64,000 bases of DNA, from NCBI RefSeq assembly GCF_964199755.1, contig NC_133897.1, positions 56,492,442-56,556,441 on the forward strand, written 5' to 3'. Below, in pieces: positions 13,439-27,200 of the stretch. Source of the stretch: Larus michahellis (lineage: Eukaryota; Chordata; Aves; Charadriiformes; Laridae). Position 1 is the first letter of the stretch; each line of letters starts with the position of its first letter. Under the pieces are notes generated by a model. That model made no database searches, was not told the origin of the DNA, and worked only from the letters and a program-made list of their open reading frames with translations. The translations under genes were made by a program, and so were the position numbers.

Positions 13439-16400
13439 GTATGAAAAATAAAACACACTACAAATCTCAGACTTCTGTATATCAGAATGATTAGACAACT
13501 TTGTGGGTGCACGGAGAACTGACCCCAGATATTCAAATCTTAAACTAATATGCTTTCCTTGGAAATTGTGGGTAGTGTCCTCATGTCTTGTCCTTTTAGT
13601 ATTAAAGAACTGATTCTGAGCAGCTTTTACTCCCTTTGTTCAATTCAAGCATGACGCCAGCCGCACAACATACAGTAAGTTTCAGGTACTGCTTTCTTAC
13701 CAGCCTACTCACCAACAGATCAAAATAAGAGACCACAAGGCAAACCCCACCCAGTTTCTTCTAATAGCACATAATGTCTGGCAGACATACACGAGTGTCT
13801 TAGACAAAACTATCATCATCTCCTAGCACATGTCACTCTGTGTGTTACAGCTGATTTAGGGTTAACAGTCTGGCATAAATGCTTGGTGAAGTGTTTCACT
13901 ATGTAATGTGATCAGCAATAAGATTGTTATAGACCATGAACTTCCAAGCTTCATTTAGACTACTTTAAGAAGGTTTTAAATATTTGGATCAGAATGGAAA
14001 TATCCAGGTATTGAAACGGGATTTGAAAATCTACTGTAAACTTCCATTAGAGCTTCCAAATGCAGCCTTTAGCTCCTCATAGCTACAGAAATGCTAAATC
14101 CTTTATTCCGTATTCCTCCATTATTAGTGCAAATAATAATGTTGCACTAAAGAAGCCATACAGCTCCAAGAACAACTGAGTGTGATCTCTAGTTGCATCC
14201 TAAAATTCTTGCATGAGATTATATCATTATTGGGAAATACATGAGTAAATTAATATAGAGATCCACATGTCATAGAAATGTGAAGGTCTAGGGTGCTCAG
14301 TATATATTTGATGGGCCTCTTATTCAGAATTACTAAAGCCTGGTTTCATGCTGCAATAATTAGAAATCCTTAAATTAGATCTTTCTATAAAATAATGTCT
14401 ACAAAAATAAGCATAGAAATCTTTTACCGAGTTATCTAGTAAATCAGAAGAGGGGTTCATGATTCTAACCACGGATTCTATTTTTACCACCTTGTGTCCT
14501 ACATCATAAGCCAGATATTTTTCAAATTACATCAAAGAATTGTTTACCATTTCTCCTCACCTTTGAGGAGAAAAGAAGGCTCAAGACACAAAGTTACCAA
14601 TTCTAATTAATCACATGGCTAAATCTTCTTTAAATTAGATTCCTTCTTGCACTGCACATGTACGCATGGGATATAGAACATTATTTTTTCTAGTCCCATT
14701 CTTCAGGTAGTTATTAAATGAAAAGCTTTAAACTGACATCCCCGAAACTGTTCCTAAGTGTTCACTCTTTTACATGTTTTAAAAAGGTCCAAGCCTCCAA
14801 GACCTCTATTGTTGATAAACTAGAATTCACACTGAAACTTCCACTGGAGGAAATTATGCTCTTTCTACAAATCATAGTAGCTGAGCACTGGCCAAGCAGA
14901 ATAGCAATTGTACTCTTGTTTACGAAGTTGTTTGCATAGCAATGGTAGATTAAATAACATTGATGTAAGCAGCCTATTAACGTGTTATCAGATCCTACTA
15001 TATCTTATCACTAATGTGAGACTGGCCTAGTTTGACCGCATGTGACTTTGTGTAGTTACCTCGGATGTGATGTTAGGGGTTCATTGTTAGCTTCCACTGC
15101 AGCTGGAGAGAACTTGACATCTTGCGTAGACCGGTGTTCTCTTGGCGATGCTTGAACATTGGATCAATTATACAGTGGGACAATGTTTTTAATTTAGGTG
15201 TTCAGAAAAGGGCTTGAAGTTAGCCTGGATAAATCTAAGCTTTGGTGTCCTTAACTACTTAGTAAGCAACAGCGTATGAGAATTGATATTTGATACTACT
15301 AGGTTCCTTAGATGCTTCCCTAGTATTCACTGCAGCTTCATTCTGTGGCTTTATTACAGCTACAGGCCACCACTCGACTCCCTCAAGGTGAGGAGGAACA
15401 TGCTGCTCTTTCAATCTTTTCAGTCACTTCTCTAAGTCTTATCTGAGATAGAGAGATATTAAGAAGACGCGAGAGAGAGAATGGATGAAGAGTGGGATCA
15501 AGAAAAGCAAGTTCAGATTTGGAGGCCTCAGGATAAGACTTTAGAGAAAAATGTTTTTTAGCTGAGAAACCTGAGAAACTTCACCTTTGGAGGTTGAGAA
15601 CATGCAGTGAAATCCTTTATATTGTTATGCTTGTCTATACACTATAGTCTTTTCTCCACTTCCAAAACTTCAATAAATAATTACTTACTTAGCAAGAGTG
15701 TTGCTTTTCAGAAAGTTATTTCATGTAAGTAGACTAATATTTATCTACTTCATCCATATTCTGACTATGACACCTGCAGGCCAGAGGACAGCTGTGCAAG
15801 ACTGAAGATTATTTTTAGGAAAAAGAAACTTTTCCTTCCCGTTCCACCGCAAGAAAAGATATTTATGATGAGGCATATACCACTCGCGTTACTGAGCTAA
15901 TAACAGTACTAAATTCACATGCTTTTCTTTTTTTCTTTTAATTTAAAGGGGAGAAAACAACCACTTTCCTAAATCTCTCCAATTATATCTTTAAAGACAT
16001 AGCTATAGATTAGTGAGAAAGAACTTTATGAAAGGGTTGTGTTCCTTCCTAAAAGTCTATTCACTCTGAATAGCTACATCATTCCATATAAGAATGCACA
16101 GATATTAAAATACAATGCTTTTCACCAATGGCTATTGAAAAATTACTCCCTGAAGACAGTTGTGACAGTTTTTATCTTCCTCAAATTGAAAGAGGTTAGG
16201 AAAAAAGGAGTGTTTGTAATGGGGCAAGGGATGCTGTAATTTCTGTTTGCCACTGGGTACCACAAAAACAATGAATTTGAGTTGTCTTGGGCTGGTGATA
16301 CACTGTGCCCAACCCAGCTGCGATTACAGCTTCGGTAGTGACTCTACAAAATGAAAACTTATTCAGGAGAACTTGAACGCATGGGGTAGGAGGAAAGGTG

Positions 16401-19400
16401 TCAATACAGAATCAAGAAATAGAAAAGGCATGGTAAAATTTTATCTGCCGAAGGCCAGCTATGTCTTTTCAGAAATGTCACCAGCCTTTTTTTCTGTGAG
16501 CTCCTTAAATATGTGTCACATTACTGGGGGAGACTACTCGGATAATGCATGCAAAAGCTAGAATAGAAAAGATCAGCTTGAATTAACACCAAGCACTATC
16601 TGCTTTTCAGCTCTTAATAATGTACAGTATAGACATATCACTGTCTTAATTAGTCATCAGAGCTGCTGTTCATACTTCAGATACACCAACACTTTTGCTG
16701 GTTTTGTTGTGCATGGCAAAATATCTGGTGTCTGTTTTCAGGGTTTCCAAATCTCCCAATCTTCACGTCTTTTGTCCCCCACTTCTTCCTTTCGTAGAAC
16801 AGTTTTTGATTCTTCCTAGGTACCCCTGAGTACTTCCCAATGGGAAGAACCATATCCTGGGTTAGAAAATAGGAAGCTTATTTTAACCTACTCTGCAAAA
16901 GAAGCGGAGACTCCAGCCAAAGCTCTGTTTGTTTTAGTGAAAGACTTCTAATCATGATTGCCATTAATATTGTCATTCCTAAGTGACTTAAGGAGACAGA
17001 TTTGGAGGATTTTGAATATCTTTAACTACCAACTCCATCTACCATCACCTCTGGTCACTCTGAATTTAATTCCATTTACCAGAAAACTATTTTCCTCTCA
17101 TAGTCTATACCAAGGAATTGTACCACTGCTTCCTATTCTTTCCTGTTAAAACTTTAACAAAGTGCTGTGATGTAACCAATTCTTGTTTGCATTGTCTGTT
17201 TTTGAGACAACGGTCTACGGTCCCAAACTCAATTAATTTTAGCTTTCCTTCAGCATCATATCTCAAGACTTACTGATTCACCATTGAAGGAGAATAATTT
17301 AGTTAACTTCAGAAGGACTTACAGAGTTAGTATTTTTGTATCATGGCAATATCTAAGCCTATTCTTTGTTTTTATTGTTCCTATATATATTTATGGATCT
17401 GTATTGGCTATATTTTATTTTGACTTTGCATGAAGAGCATATCTGATTATAAGTTGAATTTTGCAAGATTTACAGACCCAGAAATTTTTCAGGCCAGTTT
17501 CTACATGTGTACATGGAAGAATTACCAGGGCTTCTTATAGCAAGATATCCTTTTGGTGGAGATTTGACAAAAGCTTTTCTGGTATATCTACTGTGGGAAA
17601 ACTCTTCCTTGAGGATGTATGACCTAACTGCTGTTTGTAAAGCTTCAGCCCTTAGAGACCGAAAAGACTATTTGATTATCTGAAATGATGAAGGATTTCT
17701 CATGAGTTCCAAAATCTTTGTGTACCTTTCCTATTTCAGGTAGGGATTCAAGAAGGGAGGGGGCAAGATCAAACAAAACAAATAGCATAATGTCAGTGTC
17801 CTTCCCTGGAAATGAGGGGCCAAGATTTGTTCCTTATGCAAGAAGCCAACTTGTAACACTGATCTCTGCAACACTCAACAGTGAGGACTGAACCTGGGCC
17901 CAGTGGATCAAACACAAACCAGTCTACTGTTCCGAGGAGGAGGGATAGAAAGGGTTAGGCAGATATTGCTTCTTATCCTGCTATGATATTACACTTCTAA
18001 TACAATGTTAGGCACTCTGGGCTTCTCCACATAAATGTCTCTGGCAATGAGATTTTAATGGCTTGTTTAGAAGAAAAGAAGTCTTGCTACTAAAAAGGTT
18101 TTATTAGAAGCTGACCTACTTTAGCTTTTTTCCTAACTGCAAATACCCAAATTCAAGGCTAGGAACACAACAAGATATGCATTTTGGTTGAAGATCTTAT
18201 CTCTAGGACCAAAATCCAGCTAAACTCAGGCTTTTCTCTTAAACTATTATTTGTAATCATAATCTGCTTTCTTTACCCTTAGCAATCACTTGTCTTCTGT
18301 GATGTTTAATATTGCTCAATTTCTTCTTTCACTTATAGAGCATCTTCATCATGCAGACACTCAAATCTGAGATTAAAAAAAAAATTCCTAAGAAATACTA
18401 TGACAAATAAAGACCATCTGGTAGGCATAAACATAAATGAGATGCGAACTGAAAATCTCAATAAACACTGAATCACCATCAATCTAGTATACACGCAAAG
18501 TCCCAAAACAACAGAATTATTTTGCAGTGAGTAATGTCTTGCCAATGGGGTACTATGCACATTGTGATTAATTTTCACAGTCTAATGAGTTCCCCCCACC
18601 AAAAAAGCCAGTCCAAATTTATTTTGCAGTATCAGTCTTAAATTTCATTCATTCATTTACTCTAAAGTACATTTGTTGTGATTTTTATCTATGGCACTGT
18701 ACTGGGAAATGTGTTTCATGTACATACACAAATTCTCATTATTGTAACTCCAGAATCTGTAAAGTTCCTTGCTTTCTATTACAGAAGGGCAAATGTATAC
18801 AGCAGGAAGACAGTGACACAGTTAAGGTCAGGTCACTACTTCTGATCCAGCAAAGAAGGAGTAACACATCAATTACAAAGATTTGACTAAAGGTTCTTTT
18901 TGTCAATGACATAAAATGCTGCTGAACAAGGCACACCTTATAATTAAACATCAAGGGCTAGCCTATGCCCTGTGCTTGGCAGGGACAAATGGGTTGAAAT
19001 CCTGCCTGCTGCGTCAATGAATTGTTGAATCAATGTCAGCAGAGCTGAAGTTTCACCCAGGGCCCACACCTCACTATCACACCCTGCTGCCTGAAAACAG
19101 GGCATGAGAGCTACTGAAGGGATGACCTGGACTTCTTGCAAATCTGCAAACAGCTAGCTGAAGGCAAAGACATAATATCCTTCTGCCTCCTGTGTAGTCT
19201 TCTCTCGGGAGGAGGATTTAGAAGCCAAGCCAGCAGCTAATCTGTCAAAGAAGGGGTTTGTTCTTCACTTCAAGGAATCTTTGTTTTTTTTGATTCCTGA
19301 TAATCATCTCAAATAAATAATGATTCATCCACTGTTCTTGCATTTTCTCTTACTGCTAATGACTGCAAAGAAAAATTTCAAAATCAAGAGTTTAAACCAA

Positions 19401-21385
19401 AGCAAGCCCATGAAACTCCCCTTAAAAGTGTATACAGAACAAACAGAGGAATGGATATAATTTCAGGAGCATTTCAAATTACAGATAATTTTAAATTATT
19501 TATTGATATTTAATGAGTGACTGGTACACTCTGTTACATTATTTAGTAGCAGAGTGCTCTTTTGAAGGGCTTTAGATTCTGTAGATATTTTTACACAGTA
19601 CCTCTACTTTTCTTTTTTAAAAAAAAAGGACTAAATACTTAGGAAATGTCCACTGAATTGAGTAGAAACACAGCATCTACCATCTACCTCGCTTTTTTGA
19701 CAGGGTTCAGCTACTTTGAATCTACTGACTCCTAACCAGGTACCAAAGCAAAACCTAAGCCCACAGTAGAAGTTGAGACTGTCCTTCCACTTAGCCAGTC
19801 ATAATGTGAAGTGTTAGGGCCTTTTCTAAGTTCTCAGCTACAGAAGCCACAATAAACTTGCTCCATCTGATGAATGGCTCTGCTCTCACCAGAAGTAGGT
19901 CCCTGTGCTGGTATGCTGTATAGCATTGATGCAGCATCTGCTGTGAAATCCCACTGGCGGATGCCCCTAACTTTTACTGTGTTTTTGACACGTTTTAGAA
20001 ATGGAGTGAGCTGTAAGTGCAGAATAAATTAATCATTTCCAAGTGGTTATCCTAGACTCCATAATCACCTTATTATTCCACAATATCATCCCTACCACAA
20101 CTGAGCTCTAAGGCTACGTGGCCCCCGCAGGTAACAACTACTGTCATAAAATGTCAGATAGCTCTGGAAGAGGATTTGTCCTATGAACAGGAGAGGGGTA
20201 CCAGAAAAACAGGTTTTGGGGGATCTTTTTCCCACACATTCTGCACTATGCTAAAAAGGGCATTAGGATCATTGTATGTTCAGTGTTAAAAAAATACCTT
20301 CTGTAGCACAGTACTCCCTAATGTGTTACCACATCCTTCCCCCAACACTTTTCCCCAAGAAATTACATTAATGGGAAGGTTACGCTCCATGTAAAGTGCC
20401 TCCCCATTTCATTCTTCCTATTCTCTAGAGGTAATATTTGGTTTTATTTCCCCAAGTGAGGCGGGATTTTACCAAATCTGCATCCTTGTTCTCTTTATTT
20501 TACACTATGCCAGTTCTTCTACGCTAAATTTCAAACACTTTTTGGGCCCCGTTCTTGCTGAAGGACTGGTGGGTACCAGTTACCCTTCACCATTCCGAGC
20601 AAATTATTTTTCCTCTCATTGTCGCCTACATATTTGCACACTGCATGTTACTCATGCACATGCTCCCCAGTCTCTGATTAGAGCTGGATGGGTCGTTCTT
20701 GCAAATCATGCATTACAGGAATTCTCATCCTTTAGTATTAAAATAAATTATTCATGTTCTTTACAAAATGAGCAGTTTTATTGCTGCTGATTAAATAATA
20801 TGCCTAACATACATTGTTTGCAATATTTTTTGCCCATCAATCATTTCATGAATTATTCAGAAATATTTGTATTACTCTGTCTCTCTGGCACTGGTTATTT
20901 GGAGTCAAGGAGATAGATAAACATTGTCTTAACATATTCTCCCTCAACAGGGAGTTGGACTGGGAGATGGAGGAGGCGTTGTGGGTTGCTTGCTGTGGAT
21001 GTTGTGGGAAATACCTAGAAGTTTAAAAAAAAGAAGTAGATAAAAGAAAAATACTACGATTAGACGCTTGTAATTCTAACTACAGTGTGACTTCTTTCTT
21101 TCCCCTTCCTTTCAGAGAGGGAAGGTGCTGCAGTTCAGTAATGAATTTGCGGTACACTGAATCCAGACTGAATCTCCAGGAGAGGGAGACAATGAATAGG
21201 CCCGTAGGAAGGATTGAACGCTGATGTCAATTAAACCAAAACCATGAAATAAATGAGGGGTTTCGGTGGTGGTTCTTCATAGCCACTTCAGTTTGGTATG
21301 CAAGGGAATGCTTCCGTTTTATTGCAATAGTAAATTTCAGAGCACAGAGAGAGGGAGAATATTGGCATTTCAATCAAGGCAGCTT

Positions 21386-21399
21386 CACACACACACACA
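21386..21399. repeat. Short (CA)n microsatellite
   Basis: Uninterrupted CA dinucleotides, about seven units, in non-coding sequence. Confidence 0.8.
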
Positions 21400-22659
21400 G
21401 AGCCCACTCAACTCTGTGTTGAAAGCTTTATGAAAGAAAGCCTGCAGGATATCCAAGAGATTACTTACAAGATTCTAAGGGATGGATTTTTTACAAAATC
21501 CTTATAATACAGCCTGGTGTCCTTGCTGAAGTGAATTTGAAATATGCCCCTGAGCTCCTCAGAGTCTGCAGACAATGCTCATAGGTATCAGGGTATACAT
21601 GCATACCTACATTTATTACAACAAACAGACATACGTTTGTTTCAAATACAAAGACAAGGTGTCAATCTTTGAGATTTTAAAAAATCAATGGTGTTTGTAG
21701 GGGCTACTATTAATTTTCATTACCCCATCAGTCATTCGGGAAACAAGGTTTGTCTCTGTCATTTTGGATTCTGAAAAGAGAAAATGGACATTGCACAGGA
21801 ATATGAGGGTAGGAGTGACAGAAAAAACAAGGTTTTAAATTTTCAAATAATCACAGGCTACACCATTCTATGCCTTAATATATTCTGAGAATTTTCTTGA
21901 GAAGCTAACATTGCAGGAGGATAAAATGTAGTCCTCAGCACATTAGTAAAATATTTATATGCTACTTTCTTTCCTGATAGAAAAAAAAAAGGACCTATTC
22001 CACATGTGCTAAGATGATTCTCAGACGACCTGCACATTTTCCTTGGCCAAATTATTACATCACTGTCTCTTTATTAAACTGGAAATGCCTTTGCCAAACA
22101 TTGTGATAAAGGGTGCTCCTCAACAGAATACGATAGTTCACAAAACCCCCCAAAATTTAATTAGTTACATTATTCAGAAAAAGACCCCAAAATGTGAATT
22201 TTTCATAAAATTCTGGGAACAGAACTGATAATTAATTTCGGTTTATACCCTGTTTATAAATAACAGGAATAGACCTTGATACTAATATTACACAGACTCT
22301 AAAACCTTACAATATACAATGTGCTCAGTTTGCAACTGCTACACAATTATAACACGGTTCACATTTTGAGATGTATTTTTCACCTCAGTTGAACTCTCCA
22401 AACACAGCTATTGCAGTGAGTCAGTTTTCTCTGAGGAATTGATATCTGTATGGGAGTTAGAAAGAGAAACGAGTGGAATCCAGGTTTAAGAAGAAATAAA
22501 ATGAAGTAGCCCATTTCTACAGAGAGCTTTTTTGCCATCTCTGTGCACAAATTGCCTCAAATCAGCTTCCCTTACATTTCATCTCCTGTAACTTACGCTG
22601 CCTGTCACATTGCCATGGAATTTGATTCCCAGCCTTGGGGTGGTGCTGAATTCAGTCTG

Positions 22660-22770
22660 ATTTTGCTGCATAATTGCTGCATTACTTGTAAAGTTGTTTA
22701 GTCACAATTAGTCAGCTGACGCATTGAGTCAGCGGCAAAATACAATAAAGGTGTGACTTCATTTATTTCA
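22660..22770. promoter_or_regulatory. Candidate enhancer-like element with AP-1/Maf-type sites
   Basis: This stretch packs several sequence-specific sites into about 110 bp: GCATAATTGCTGCATTA (POU/homeodomain-like), CAATTAG (homeodomain core), the perfect 10-bp palindrome GTCAGCTGAC, and TTGAGTCAGCGG, which contains an AP-1 core and a Maf half-site. The density and variety of motifs resemble conserved non-coding enhancers around developmental genes such as POU6F2. Conservation cannot be measured here, so this is a candidate only. Confidence 0.3.
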
Positions 22771-23698
22771 CAAAGCGGAAGGATAGTTCATACCTCTTTT
22801 TTTCTAGTTCTTTGAAGAACTTTGAAGCTCTTTATTGCTATTTAAAATATAGGCCAAGCCTGCCTGACGTACCCTCACTGAGCCACTCAGCTCATTGCAA
22901 CTTTTGGATGAGCAAAGAAAGGCGGTGTTGGACTTCGAATGTATTATATGATTACTCTAAAGTCAAGGCCTGAGCTTGTAACATGACCACTGCTGTTTCA
23001 GCTTTCTTAAAGAGCTAGCAAGTCTGCTGCTGCTGAAATTTTGATGAGAATTTTCACCTTCTCTATGATCCTGCACGCTGAGAACTGCATTACCCTGAGT
23101 GCAAACCTACAGAAATCAATAACTACCTGAATAGCAATGTCCTTCTCAGCATAAGTCAGGCTTACAGATTCTGACCACAATAATTCAGTGGAAAAAAAGT
23201 ATCTAATGTTACTTGTTGAGATGGTGGTTTATTGTTGGGTCAGATGACCTGCATTTGTTTGTTCCTGAGCAAAACACAATGGCAAAGTATAGGCAGGTAA
23301 ATGCATATAAATGTATATAGTTAAGTTCCATGAAATAAATTTGGAGTAACTAGTAGTAACCAGGCTCAGTCTTTTCCAGACTTGTGAGTAATATTCAAGA
23401 CATACCACATGCAATAGCTTCACATTCCCTATTCTGTTAGCTGCATGGCACCTGCAGTTGCTATTGAAGATAGCACCTTCCACTGGCACCGATGATAATT
23501 GCGAGATGAGCATATCTGCACTTGCAGGTCTGAGAAAGTAACCCAGGAAAATGGTAAGATCACATTCAACGGAAGGCAGGAGAACAAATTCCTGAGCATT
23601 TAGCTACATGCCATCACCTCCCGGGGGACTCAGCATAACTCAGAGCCAGAGCTGTAAGCAAAGTGTTACTTGCTCTTCCAGCGTTGGTTAAGAGGATA

Positions 23699-24237
23699 AA
23701 ATCATAGATTGGTTCGTGTTACAAGGGACCTTAAAGATCATCTAGTTACAACCCCCTGCCATGGGCAGGGACACCTCCCACTAGACCAGGTTGCTCAAAG
23801 CCCCATCCAGCCTGGTCTTGAACTCCCAGGGATGGGGCATCCACGACTTCCCTGGGCAACCTGTTCCAGTGTCTCACCACCCTCATTGTAAAGAATTTCT
23901 TCCTAATATCTAATCTAAATCTCCCCTCTTTCAGTTTAAAACTGTTACCCCTCGTCCTAGTGTAGCAATAGGAGTCCCTGATAAAGAGTCCCTCCCCATC
24001 TTTCCCGTAGGTCCCCTTTAGGTACTGGAAGGCCGCTATAAGGTCTCCCCGGAGCCTTCTCTTCTCCAGGTTGAACAACCCCAACTCTCTCAGCCTGTCC
24101 TCATTAGTGTAGGTGCTCTAGCCCTCTGATCATCTTTGTGGCCCTCCGATGGACCTGTTCCAACAGGTCGATGTCCTTCTTGTGCTGAGGACTTCAGAGC
24201 TGCATGCAGTACTACTCTCACCAGAGCGGAGTAGAAG
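23699..24237 (-). mobile_element. CR1 LINE fragment with decayed ORF2 end
   Basis: The + strand begins AATCATAGATTGG and runs through the standard reverse-complement CR1 3' region. Read on the - strand, positions 24,084-23,746 encode the C-terminus of the CR1 ORF2 reverse transcriptase protein: the motifs [28 protein letters not shown] and [16 protein letters not shown] are recognisable. The upstream part (to about 24,237) continues the homology but is frameshifted. The 5' end is truncated, so the copy cannot move. Confidence 0.95.
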
Positions 24238-27200
24238 ACTAAGAATGGGAGAAAGAGAGGAGCTAGTACAAGAGAAAGTCACTGCCCAACATCTAACACC
24301 CCACCTGGCTGCAGCAGCAGTTGTAAGGTAAAAATGGGCAAAAGAGGCATACAAATTTTACCATGCCCAGCTGTCCTGGGCAATTGCTTTGTCTCACCTA
24401 GCAGGGCCCTCCTCAGAGAGCTCCAGTAGCAGTTTACAGGTGACAATGGCTCTGCAGGGGGCTGTAGCCCACTGCAGGAAGGAGCCAGCCCCAGTGTATA
24501 GCTGGGTCTCAAGAGGCCCAGCGATGCCAGCTCACATTCTTCCACAGCTGAGGATATGAATTGCCCAGCAGCCTTTGTGCTAGCACAGCCAAACAACCAA
24601 TTATACGCTGCAGATATGGCATACATGCTGTACTGGAATTGTTCACAATCCACATGCAATTCAAAAGCCACCATTTAACCACCCTTGTCATAACCTCAAC
24701 CTTTCAGAAAGTGTGCATTGTCACTGAAACAATTGTTTTCTCATGGTTTCAGGTGCCAAAGAAATCAGTGCACTCCACAAGTTTTATGCCTTCTAGCAGT
24801 TCTATTCACTCCAGACAATTGGATCAGCATTGTACAGCCGCTATTCCTGCAGTTTTTCATCATTTGCCTGAGTTTATACAAGGGATAAAACAGAGAGGGC
24901 AATTCGTCTCTTAGCCAAAGGAAAAGACTTGGCATTTCTCTCCCATTGAAGCAATGCAAGTGTGACAAAAAGTTGGTGTGATTTGAATAGAGATGCAATT
25001 TACTGGGGAAATTCATAAGTAGAATACAGCATTTTCCTTGAACCAATCACATTTACAGTAATTATTTGCATGTTATGATCAATTATTATACAAACAAGGC
25101 AGCTCTGCATCAAAAAAACGTAACCAATAAGGTAGAAAATCTTATTGAAGGATATCTGAGTCACGGAGCTACAGGGTCCTGATTTATTGACGATACAAAA
25201 CCAGTCAGACTTATCACTGATATTAAAATTTCAGTAGACGTATGATTCAGCTACACACTAAAATGTAGAATTTCTTGTCCTTATTGACATAACCTTTTTC
25301 TGTTCATGTGGAATTTCGCAGCGTAAAAAGCTCACTGTCAACAGATTGAAGACAATTAGGAATATTTTTTCCTTGCTTCTCTGTTGTATATTCTAAAAAC
25401 AATAGTGTAGTCTCACATTACACTCTGTTCTGTCGGCATTAATCTTGAGCTGGAATGTGTATATAGCTCGTTTTGATCTCAGCCATACCGTCTTTTTTGC
25501 AATGTTAGAGTTTTTATTGAAGTTCCAGAATGAAAATATGGACTACATCTGGGGACAACAAATTTCACTCATTTGAGGAGCAAACCAAGGAAAATGACAG
25601 GTGGAGGGGAACTGCATTGGTGTTTAATAAACTGTACCTGCTGCTCTGTTTAGTACGCAACAGTTCAGAGTACAGTTTCTCAGACTGCAAGCTTGGCTTC
25701 CCTGGGGACATTCGAAGCATGCCTGGGGAAAGCAGGAGGGGAAAAAATTATTCTTTTGCTTAACCAGTTCCACTTATAATTCAGTACAAGCCAAACTGCT
25801 GGCTGTCCATGGAATATTCAGGAAAGGTTTCTTTTTTTGCCACGATCTGAAATGGTAATGATTCTGCAAGTAGGAAAACTGCCCTGTTGTAACATTTAAA
25901 TATGAAAGTTCTGTGCTTTGGTAATACAGGGGAAGGAAGAGGCAGGAAACTATTCTCTGCCTTGAAAACACTTGTGTGAGAAGTAATGGCAAAATGGTTA
26001 TTAAGATTCCTGTGGTGCTCTGATGTGACTGTTAGGCATTTACCCTTGATATATTCATAAATTTCTAGCTCTTTTCCATATTCTTCCATTTTCTTCTGAC
26101 ATTAAATGAGACATTTTGACTCAAAGCGTTGTACAATATTATCATATGTTATTAAAGAAGAGAGAAGTGATTTCACAAAAACAGGGATGTGATTCCTATG
26201 TATTACTTACCTTCATCACAAGAGGGTGACAGGGTTTTACTAGTAAATTGCCTTAATATCCTGAGAGAGAGATGTTACAGGAAAACACAGAAATGTATAT
26301 TTATTACTGTGCCCTGGTAATAATCATCGATCCTAGAGGTTTATTTTAACCCTCTTGTTTAATTTAGGGTCATTATAGTCTCCTGTGATGTGAGCTGCAA
26401 TATTTAAAACCTCATTAGTGCTATGACCTTGCAGTTAACCTGTTAGCTCACTGTTTCCTTCTCAGTGGTAGATCTGGAAGCAAAGGATTTAAGCACTGGA
26501 GGTCACTGTATTATTACTGCAACATGGAGCCAGCAGTACAGGCCACCACCCCTCGCATGAAGGAAAAATGCAGAGAGACAAGATCAGGACAGAGACAAAG
26601 GTTGCACGTGAGCATGAGTATGTCTGTCTTGTTGCTGTTGTAGGCAGTCCTACGAATGCCCTGTTATTCACCATATTCAAGGAAAACAGACTAGAATCTG
26701 ACCAGGCAGTAGAGCCACATACCTGGAAAAGACTACAGACCGGACCATAGGCAGAATACACATTTTGGGAGGGACTTACAGTTTAAGGCTCTTCAGAAAC
26801 TGTGCAATGTTTGTTGACAATGTATATACCATCCTTATTAAATATTGATGCCTTTCATTCTCGTCACATTTAAATAGCTTATTCTTTCCCATTATGTTTT
26901 AGCCTTGTTTACTACAGAGAACAAGTGAACAATGATTTCCGTGTTCTTGAAGTTCATCCAAATACCATTTAATAGCTGTGATTTCTTAAAAGGTTTATAT
27001 TACTCCCAAAATTAGAGGCAATGAAACATGGTTTTGTCGGTGCATGACAATAAGCATTGTATGATTGGAGAAAAACTTACAGTGTAAATAGTACTCTGCC
27101 CTAGGCCCTTCACAAGCCTTAGCTCTACTCTGACAGAGACAGCAGTACACAACAATAGAAATTGCCCTAGTGAGAATGTGGTCATCCTGCCCCACAGTAG

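Larger units (their letters stand above)
9887..22659. other. Non-coding, AT-rich, no gene recognised
   Basis: About 12.8 kb of AT-rich sequence. No open frame exceeds about 106 codons, and none has a recognisable domain or a coherent splice structure. It holds a 29-bp tandem duplication at 13,381 and a short CA run at 21,386. Otherwise I see nothing that calls for a gene. Confidence 0.6.

Noticed and set aside
23746-24084. 112-codon - strand protein
   Set aside because: It is the C-terminal remnant of CR1 ORF2, not a host gene.
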